Of a stretch of 7,238 nt of DNA, positions 1 through 4,529 are shown one piece after another. How positions within the stretch are numbered: position 1 is the stretch's first letter; every line of letters begins with the position of its first letter. The notes below the pieces were generated by a model. It saw only the letters and a list, made by a program, of their open reading frames with translations. It did not search any database and was not told the origin of the DNA. The position numbers and the translations under genes are program-made. The stretch lies in the NCBI GenBank assembly GCA_902766515.1, contig CACXEB010000084.1, positions 1 through 7,238 on the forward strand, written 5' to 3'. Source of the stretch: an uncultured Eubacteriales bacterium. GTDB lineage: Bacteria > Bacillota_A > Clostridia > Christensenellales > Aristaeellaceae.

Positions 1-1260
1 GGATACAAGCTGGAGACGAGCGTAAGCGACCCGGCGACGCTGGACAGCGGGCACATGACGGGTGAGATCACGGTCACGAACACGTACAGCCAGGGCAGCC
101 TGTCAGTCAAGAAAACAGTCGTTTCCGACGCCTCCGCAGATCATCAGGTTCCGTTCACCTTCACGGTGGTACTGGGCGAGCCGGTTGCGGCAGACTGGGC
201 CATGAGCGGCGTGACGGTCAGCACAGACCGCAAGACGCTGACCTTCGAGCTGATAAGTAATCAGACAATCAATCTTGAACACCTGCCTGCGGATGCCTCC
301 TACACGGTTTCCGAAACGGCTGTGACAGGCTTCACTTCTGATGGCGGCGATGGCAAGAAGTCGGGTACCATCCCACAGGCCGGTGTGTTAACCACCTTCA
401 CCAACACGCGCGACACGGACAGCCTGACGGTGAGCAAGAATGTTGCCAGCGACCGTCCGGATGACAAGGCGGCAACGACACTGTATCACTTCACGATCAC
501 ACTGAGCGACACCAGCATTACCAAAGAATACAGCGGTGTGTCCTTTGTGGAAGGCGTCGCGGAAATCGACTTGGCTCATGATCAAAACAAAGTGATCGAA
601 GGCCTTCCCACCGGCATTACCGCCACCGTGGAAGAAACCGCGGTCGCAGACATGACCACCACCTACCAGGTAGGAACAGCCTCCGGACAAGGGACGAAGG
701 CGGCGAACGTCGCCATCGGTTCCACGGTGGCATTCACCAATACGCGCGACGAAGTGGAAGTGACGCTGCAGAAACTGGTAGAGGGCAACATGGGCAACCG
801 TGATGAAGCCTTTACCTTCAGCGCAGTGCTGACAGACGCGGTCGGGACGGCCATCACCGGGTTCGATAACGGAACCATCGTGACGGACAATAGTGGCAAA
901 GTTTCCCGCAAGGACGGTCTGACCATCAGCCTGAAGCATAACGAAACCTTCAACTTTGGCGATCTGCCGGTAGGCGCGATTCTGGAGATCTCGGAAACCA
1001 ACGGTGAGGCGTATATTACAAGCCAGGAAGAGAACCCCGACTGGAAGACAGTTGAGAGCAACAAGACCTATCCGCTGGTCATCCCGAGCAGTACCTCGAG
1101 CAGTACCTGTATCGTCAAGTTCAAGAACTACAGGAACGTGGAGATCGACACCGGTATCTACGACGATACCAGCCCGTACCTGCTGCTGCTGGGCCTGATC
1201 CCGCTGGCAGGCGTGGGCGTGATCCTCGGCCAGCGCAGGCGGCGGAGAAGGATCGCCTGA
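1..1260 (+). CDS. Large sortase-anchored surface protein with Cna-B/DUF7601-like isopeptide domains, 5' partial (probable pilus tip adhesin)
   Basis: The frame is open from base 1, so this is the C-terminal 419 codons of a larger protein; the ATG at 55 is internal, since the residues before it end another domain (VTNTY strand near residue 25). Three tandem beta-sandwich domains follow at about residues 33-138, 141-250 and 253-379. Each starts with a Lys-bearing strand (K37/38, K146, K258), has a central Glu (E105, E212, E332) and closes with an FxN strand (N135, N247, N376), the Lys-Asn-Glu triad of self-forming isopeptide bonds. The tail holds EIDTG (381-385), a hydrophobic segment (about 392-409) and six arginines, a sortase-type wall signal. 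It lies upstream of a SipA-like gene, a pilin and a sortase, the place of cpa in streptococcal FCT islands, so a tip adhesin role is inferred. The adhesive part would lie upstream, outside the window. Confidence 0.85.
   Translation, partial: GYKLETSVSDPATLDSGHMTGEITVTNTYSQGSLSVKKTVVSDASADHQVPFTFTVVLGEPVAADWAMSGVTVSTDRKTLTFELISNQTINLEHLPADASYTVSETAVTGFTSDGGDGKKSGTIPQAGVLTTFTNTRDTDSLTVSKNVASDRPDDKAATTLYHFTITLSDTSITKEYSGVSFVEGVAEIDLAHDQNKVIEGLPTGITATVEETAVADMTTTYQVGTASGQGTKAANVAIGSTVAFTNTRDEVEVTLQKLVEGNMGNRDEAFTFSAVLTDAVGTAITGFDNGTIVTDNSGKVSRKDGLTISLKHNETFNFGDLPVGAILEISETNGEAYITSQEENPDWKTVESNKTYPLVIPSSTSSSTCIVKFKNYRNVEIDTGIYDDTSPYLLLLGLIPLAGVGVILGQRRRRRRIA
97..1137 (+). repeat. Three tandem Cna-B/DUF7601-like domain repeats
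   Basis: Diverged protein-level repeats at about 97-414, 421-750 and 757-1137. Each unit begins with a Lys-containing beta strand (SVKK, TVSK, TLQK) and ends with FTNTRD, FTNTRD or FKNYRN. The third unit carries VEGNMGNR after its lysine, matching VSGNMGDR in the second domain of the pilin at 2348-3439, so the same module occurs in two genes of the island. Confidence 0.75.
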
Positions 1261-1265
1261 CGGAC

Positions 1266-1281
1266 GGGTGTAAAAACGCCC
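1266..1281 (+). other. Small hairpin after the large surface-protein gene
   Basis: GGGTGT and ACGCCC form a 6-bp stem (one G-U pair) with an AAAA loop, 6 bases after the stop codon. It is followed by six A rather than a T-run, so it is not a classical intrinsic terminator on this strand. It could protect the 3' end of the upstream message. Confidence 0.3.
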
Positions 1282-1289
1282 AAAAAATC

Positions 1290-1330
1290 TTGTGAACCTG
1301 TAGCGCAAAGGCCGCGGAATATGATACAAT
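1290..1330 (+). promoter_or_regulatory. Possible sigma-A-type promoter ahead of the 74-aa gene
   Basis: An AT-rich TATGATACAAT stretch (1320-1330) lies in a GC-rich surrounding and offers two overlapping -10 boxes, TATGAT and TACAAT, about 35-45 bases before the start codon. The -35 is poor: TTGTGA (1290-1295) is 24 bases from TATGAT, too far for normal spacing, while CTGTAG (1298-1303) is 16 bases away but matches at only three positions. If real, it would separate transcription of the downstream genes from the large upstream gene. Confidence 0.4.
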
Positions 1331-1347
1331 AAACGCGCGGCTCAGAG

Positions 1348-1355
1348 AGAGGGGG
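1348..1355 (+). promoter_or_regulatory. Ribosome binding site deciding the start of the 74-aa gene
   Basis: AGAGGGGG ends 9 bases before the ATG at 1365. The same purine run abuts the upstream in-frame TTG at 1356 with no spacer, so ATG 1365 is the better start. Confidence 0.6.
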
Positions 1356-1364
1356 TTGAGGAAC

Positions 1365-1589
1365 ATGAGCGAAGAAAACGGGGAAGTGCGGCTTCCCCCT
1401 CAGGAGGAGCAGCGGGTGACCGACTGGCTCAGGAGCGTGAAGTTCCGCAAGCAGGTTTTCGGAGGCGTGTCCGAAGCGGACGTGTGGAAGAAAATCAGCG
1501 AGCTGAATGATATCTACAAGCAGGCGCTTGTCGCGGAGCGCGCCAGGTATGACGCGCTGCTGGCGCAGGCCGGGACCACAAAGGATTAA
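1365..1589 (+). CDS. Small cytoplasmic helical protein, DivIVA N-terminal-like (74 aa)
   Basis: No signal peptide or membrane segment; charged and predicted mostly helical from about residue 14. Residues about 22-50 read FRKQVFGGVSEADVW followed by a heptad-like KKISELNDIYKQAL pattern. This resembles the DivIVA N-terminal domain, where a phenylalanine strand and a G-[YF]-x-x-x-[DE]-V turn lead into a coiled coil. It is shorter than true DivIVA and lacks its long C-terminal coiled coil. The resemblance is by eye and the family is not certain. ATG 1365 is chosen over TTG 1356 because of the Shine-Dalgarno spacing. It sits between the putative tip adhesin and the SipA-like gene, a place where streptococcal FCT islands have no gene. 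A role in placing the assembly machinery at a membrane site is a guess. Confidence 0.7.
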   Translation: MSEENGEVRLPPQEEQRVTDWLRSVKFRKQVFGGVSEADVWKKISELNDIYKQALVAERARYDALLAQAGTTKD

Positions 1590-1640
1590 CCTGCTTGCAG
1601 GAACTTTGACCCGGGGACGCCCGTATCCCCAAGCGGCGGG

Positions 1641-1656
1641 CGGACCGACGGACCGA
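1641..1656 (+). repeat. Tandem 8-bp direct repeat before the SipA-like gene
   Basis: CGGACCGA is repeated twice without a spacer in the 89-base gap between the 74-aa gene and the SipA-like gene. The gap also has a weak GGGGA/TCCCC stem (1613-1617 with 1626-1630). No promoter is evident. Confidence 0.4.
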
Positions 1657-1678
1657 TGGAAAGGGGGCATTCGACATC

Positions 1679-2236
1679 GTGACAAAACAGCCGCGCATCG
1701 AGGACGTGATCGCAAAACGGCGAGAACGCGCGTTGACGCGAAGCGGCTATGTGGCGCTGCTCGGCCGGGTGGCCGTGCTGGCCCTGGTTGTCTGGCTGGT
1801 GCTGACCTACGGGTTTCTCATCTGCCAGTGTTCCGGACAGCACATGTTCCCGGCCCTGAAGGACGGCGACCTGTGCGTCATCTTCCGGCGCGGGATCCAT
1901 GAGCTGATGGGCCAGCGGATCGTGGCGGGGGATATCGTCGCCTACCAGGTGGACGGCCAGCGGCACTTCGGCCGCGTGGTGGCCATCGCGGGAGACTCCG
2001 TTCAGATCGACACCCGTGGCTCTGTGACCGTCAACGGCGCGACCGAGGGCGAGGAGATCCTCTTCCCGACCTACACGCGCGGCGATTTGCTGAACATCAC
2101 CAATGTACAGAATGGCACCCTGTACGTCCTGGGTGATTACCGCACCCAGACGGAAGACTCCCGGGACTTTGGTCCCATCCCGCTGGAAAGCGTCGAGGGC
2201 AAGGTCATTTCCATCCTGCGAAGGCGGGGACTGTAA
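1679..2236 (+). CDS. Signal peptidase I homologue lacking the catalytic Ser-Lys pair; SipA-like pilus assembly factor
   Basis: 185 residues, GTG start with GGAAAGGGGG ending 11 bases upstream. A positive N-terminus leads into one membrane segment (about residues 31-49), then an outside domain with S26-family boxes: SGQHMFPALKDGD (52-64), FGRVVAIAGDSV (97-108) and GDYRTQTEDSRDFG (152-165). In active enzymes box B reads SGxSMxPT with the nucleophile just before Met; here that residue is His55. The general-base Lys precedes the Arg of box D; here it is Gly98. Box E is kept, with Tyr for the usual Asn. Streptococcus pyogenes SipA similarly has Asp and Gly at the catalytic positions and is needed for pilus polymerisation as a non-peptidase factor. 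Lying directly before the pilin gene, this protein is inferred to play that role. Automatic annotation would probably call it an ordinary signal peptidase I. Confidence 0.88.
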   Translation: MTKQPRIEDVIAKRRERALTRSGYVALLGRVAVLALVVWLVLTYGFLICQCSGQHMFPALKDGDLCVIFRRGIHELMGQRIVAGDIVAYQVDGQRHFGRVVAIAGDSVQIDTRGSVTVNGATEGEEILFPTYTRGDLLNITNVQNGTLYVLGDYRTQTEDSRDFGPIPLESVEGKVISILRRRGL

Positions 2237-2262
2237 GCGCTAAACGAGCTTGCCCGACACAG

Positions 2263-2282
2263 GGGTCTGCCGCGGCAGACCC
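2263..2282 (+). other. Perfect 20-bp palindrome upstream of the pilin gene
   Basis: GGGTCTGCC and GGCAGACCC are exact inverted arms around a central GC, giving an 8-bp stem with a CGCG loop in RNA. No T-run follows, so it does not look like a classical terminator. It may be an RNA processing or stabilising element in the pilin leader, or a protein-binding palindrome in DNA. Confidence 0.6.
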
Positions 2283-2296
2283 GCAACAACCCTGTA

Positions 2297-2319
2297 TGTT
2301 CGCCCCGAAGGGGCTGACA
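2297..2319 (+). other. Second leader hairpin before the pilin gene
   Basis: GCCCC-GAA-GGGGC (2302-2314) is a compact stem, extended outward by TGT/ACA and a U-G pair around one mismatch. It ends 16 bases before the GGAGG (2336-2340) of the pilin gene, leaving the A-rich ribosome binding region unpaired. This fits a 5' leader that protects or tunes a heavily translated message. Confidence 0.5.
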
Positions 2320-2347
2320 TAAAACCAAAAAAGATGGAGGAAAAACC

Positions 2348-3439
2348 ATGAAGAAACTTATTGCACTGTTGCTGGCCCTCATGATGGTGATGGTCAGCGT
2401 CGCTGCGCTCGCTACGGGTGAAATTGGCGACGAAGACCCGAAGGAGCCCGCGCTTGTTGGGAACGGTACCACCACGCCCGATATCGATTATGTAAAGGAC
2501 ACCGATTACGACAAAGTTGCTACTCAGGCTCTGACGGTGGAAATCGATAAGAAGTACACCTTCAGCGTGCTGGAAGGTGCAACCATTCCTGCTCATTCGC
2601 TGAGTTTTGCTGTTGAAGCCACTGGGATGGAAGATGTCGGCGCGAGCGTTCAGAGCCAGCCTGTTGTGACCATTGATCCTGTTACGATTGAGGAGAAAAC
2701 AGCAAATACTGCTAACTCAACGTATCCTGTAACCATTCACCTTCCTGCTTTTAGCGAGGTTGGTGTATACTCCTACAAGATTACTGAAACGGATACTAAT
2801 GTAGCCGGTGTTACCTATCATACTTCTCCCTGGTATCTGAAGGTCACAGTTACTCGTAACACTGCAACGGGCGAACTGTTGGTAGCTGGTATCGCGATCC
2901 GCGAGGACAACAGCAAGGATGAAGCTGGAAAGAACACGGGCACAAAGATTGACTCTCTGGATAACAGTTTCTCTTCTGGTGCTGTCAAGATCAAGAAGAT
3001 CGTATCTGGTAACATGGGTGACCGCTCCAAGACATGGAACGTAACCGTTACCTTCAAGTCTGGCGATAAGACTGTTAATAATACCATCAAATATACCGAC
3101 GATGGACAAGAAAAGACCATTGCTCCTGGTTGGAGTGGCGACAAACCGATTTCAATAACCCTTGTTCATGACGAGGAAATCACTTTTACGAACGTCCCGA
3201 CGGATGTCAGCTATACAATTGCGGAAACGGAAGCTAATCAAGACGGTTATACGACCACTTACACTAATGCTAGCGGTGATATTCCCGCTGCAGACACTAA
3301 TGCGGAACAGATCGAGAACAACAAGGAAATCACCCCCGACACCGGTATCACCCTCGAGACCCTGCCTTATGTGCTGCTGATGGCGCTGGCGGCGATGGGC
3401 TTCGTGGCGCTCAAGCTGCGCAAGCGCGAAGAGTATTGA
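2348..3439 (+). CDS. fctA: Major pilin, Spy0128/FctA family (two isopeptide domains, sortase-anchored)
   Basis: 363 residues, ATG with GGAGG 7 bases upstream. A signal peptide (about 1-22, ending near ALA) is followed by an acidic linker, an N-terminal Spy0128-type domain (about 61-208) and a C-terminal DUF7601/Cna-B-like domain (about 211-326). Candidate isopeptide triads are K68/K69, E147 and N206 in the first domain, and K216/K217, E293 and N324/N325 in the second. ITPDTG (328-333), a hydrophobic segment (339-355) and the tail KLRKREEY form the sorting signal. Size, two-domain plan and place between a SipA-like gene and a class B sortase fit a backbone pilin joined head to tail. The lysine used between subunits cannot be picked out by eye. 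The ectodomain is lower in GC and richer in T-ending codons than its neighbours. Confidence 0.9.
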   Translation: MKKLIALLLALMMVMVSVAALATGEIGDEDPKEPALVGNGTTTPDIDYVKDTDYDKVATQALTVEIDKKYTFSVLEGATIPAHSLSFAVEATGMEDVGASVQSQPVVTIDPVTIEEKTANTANSTYPVTIHLPAFSEVGVYSYKITETDTNVAGVTYHTSPWYLKVTVTRNTATGELLVAGIAIREDNSKDEAGKNTGTKIDSLDNSFSSGAVKIKKIVSGNMGDRSKTWNVTVTFKSGDKTVNNTIKYTDDGQEKTIAPGWSGDKPISITLVHDEEITFTNVPTDVSYTIAETEANQDGYTTTYTNASGDIPAADTNAEQIENNKEITPDTGITLETLPYVLLMALAAMGFVALKLRKREEY

Positions 3440-3458
3440 TTCCTGATCAACTGACCCA

Positions 3459-3481
3459 TCAGGCGATGGCCTGACATTTTT
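3459..3481 (+). terminator. Rho-independent terminator after the pilin gene
   Basis: TCAGGC-GATG-GCCTGA is a perfect 6-bp stem, 19 bases after the pilin stop codon, followed by CA and a TTTTT run (3477-3481). A competing CCATC/GATGG pairing overlaps it. The short stem suggests partial termination, letting some transcription continue into the sortase gene. Confidence 0.65.
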
Positions 3482-3526
3482 CCCCCATCCGGGGAGCAGG
3501 GTGCGCCCTGCTCCCCCCGGGGGATG
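3482..3526 (+). other. Very stable GC-rich hairpin between pilin and sortase genes
   Basis: GGGGAGCAGGG (3491-3501) and CCCTGCTCCCC (3506-3516) form a perfect 11-bp stem with a TGCG loop. Outer pairing of CCCCC (3482-3486) with GGGGG (3519-3523), or of CATCC with GGATG, lengthens it. There is no T-run after it. A 3' stabiliser of the pilin message or a processing boundary is likely. Confidence 0.6.
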
Positions 3527-3550
3527 TGAACCCTGTTTCCTGAAACGGAC

Positions 3551-3568
3551 GCGCCGGATGCCCGGCGC
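3551..3568 (+). other. Hairpin upstream of the sortase ribosome binding site
   Basis: GCGCCGG-ATGC-CCGGCGC is a perfect 7-bp stem with a 4-base loop, ending 17 bases before the GGAGG of the sortase gene. The same two arms close the longer hairpin at 6908-6936 after the last pilus gene. Confidence 0.55.
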
Positions 3569-3585
3569 AAATCATGAACGTATTT

Positions 3586-3590
3586 GGAGG
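3586..3590 (+). promoter_or_regulatory. Ribosome binding site deciding the sortase start
   Basis: GGAGG lies 4 bases before the ATG at 3595. The upstream in-frame ATG at 3574 has no Shine-Dalgarno sequence and would place this GGAGG inside the coding region, so 3595 is preferred. Confidence 0.6.
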
Positions 3591-3594
3591 TCTC

Positions 3595-4488
3595 ATGGCG
3601 CGCGCGGGATTGAACTTTTTGAACGGCCTGGTGTCGGCATTGGTGGCGGTCGCCCTGCTGGTGGTCGGCCTGTACGCCGGGTACGCGCTCTGGGACAACC
3701 ACCAGATCTACCACGCGGCGGAGTCCGTGTTTGACGAGATGAAGGCGATCAAGGCCCGGATGGCCGCGGAAGCCAAGGCGGCCGCGGAGGCCGAGAAGGC
3801 CGCGGAGCAGGCGCGGATCGCCGCCGAGCAGGCGGAAGCAGAGGAAGCCGCCGCGATTGCGGCAGCGGAAGCCCGGGCCGCCTATGAATCGACCTTTGCC
3901 GCCTACGGCGCGCCCTTTGAGGAGCTGCGCGCCATCAACCCCGATGTCAACGGCTGGCTGACGATGCCGGGCACCGCGATCGACTACCCGCTGGTGCGGG
4001 GGGAGACCAATAATTCCTACATCAACACCGATGTGTACGGCAATTTCGCCCTGGCGGGCAGTATTTTCCTGGACAGTCGCAACGACGATTACTACCAGGA
4101 CCTGTACAGCCTGCTGTACGGGCACAACATGAGCCGTCACCGTATGTTCAGTGACGTGAACCTGTACAAGGACGAAGCGTTTTTCAACGAGCACCAGGAC
4201 GGGCTGCTGTACCTCCGCGACAAGGTGCATGCCCTGCGGTCCATCTCCTGCATCGTGTGCAGCGCGTCCGATTACATGATTTTCAACCCGACCCACTGGA
4301 AGGACGTGACCGCCGAAACCATCCTGAGCACCGTGCAGGAAAACGCCGTGCACGTGTCCCAGGAGGGGCTGGAAGCGCTCAAGGCCGTCCTGGACGCCGG
4401 TGAACAGCCGCACATCCTCGCGCTGAGCACCTGCTCCGAAGAATTTACTGACGCACGCACCGTCCTGCTCACCCTGATCGAACCGTGA
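3595..4488 (+). CDS. srtB: Class B sortase with helical stalk (pilus polymerase/anchoring transpeptidase)
   Basis: 297 residues from ATG 3595 (an upstream ATG at 3574 would add 7). One N-terminal membrane segment (about 11-33) puts the catalytic domain outside. Residues about 50-103 are an Ala/Glu/Lys/Gln-rich stretch, probably a long helix, not typical of the family. The sortase fold follows, with class B landmarks: NPDVNGWLTMPGTAIDYPLV (115-134), AGSIFLDSRN (154-163), YGHNM with catalytic His177, LSTCS with Cys280 and TDART with Arg288. The enzyme cleaves between Thr and Gly of a sorting signal and joins the Thr to an amine. With a pilin directly upstream and no other sortase visible, its inferred substrates are the ITPDTG pilin and the EIDTG surface protein. 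The class B sortase of streptococcal FCT islands polymerises pilin, so polymerase is favoured over housekeeping anchoring. Confidence 0.93.
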   Translation: MARAGLNFLNGLVSALVAVALLVVGLYAGYALWDNHQIYHAAESVFDEMKAIKARMAAEAKAAAEAEKAAEQARIAAEQAEAEEAAAIAAAEARAAYESTFAAYGAPFEELRAINPDVNGWLTMPGTAIDYPLVRGETNNSYINTDVYGNFALAGSIFLDSRNDDYYQDLYSLLYGHNMSRHRMFSDVNLYKDEAFFNEHQDGLLYLRDKVHALRSISCIVCSASDYMIFNPTHWKDVTAETILSTVQENAVHVSQEGLEALKAVLDAGEQPHILALSTCSEEFTDARTVLLTLIEP

Positions 4489-4513
4489 GCGGGACTGACG
4501 ATACATTTCGCCA

Positions 4514-4521
4514 GAGAGGGG
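4514..4521 (+). promoter_or_regulatory. Ribosome binding site deciding the start of the multidomain pilin-like gene
   Basis: GAGAGGGG lies 8 bases before ATG 4530. The earlier in-frame GTG at 4485 overlaps the sortase stop codon, lacks such a site and would bury the signal peptide behind a 15-residue polar extension. Confidence 0.6.
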
Positions 4522-4529
4522 ATACCAGT

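Noticed and set aside
388..1329. 313-codon open frame on the minus strand opposite the large surface protein
   Set aside because: Its length follows from the codon bias of the plus-strand gene; no domain, signal or ribosome binding site supports it.
1594..1630. Possible terminator between the 74-aa gene and the SipA-like gene
   Set aside because: Only short stems (CCTG/CAGG near 1590-1601 and GGGGA/TCCCC at 1613-1630) and no T-run; too weak to call.
2250..2300. Separate promoter for the pilin gene
   Set aside because: TATGTT at 2295-2300 resembles a -10 box, but no acceptable -35 lies 16-18 bases upstream and the region is taken up by hairpins.
4485..4529. GTG start at 4485 overlapping the sortase stop codon
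   Set aside because: It lacks a good Shine-Dalgarno sequence and adds 15 polar residues before the signal peptide. ATG 4530 has GAGAGGGG 8 bases upstream.
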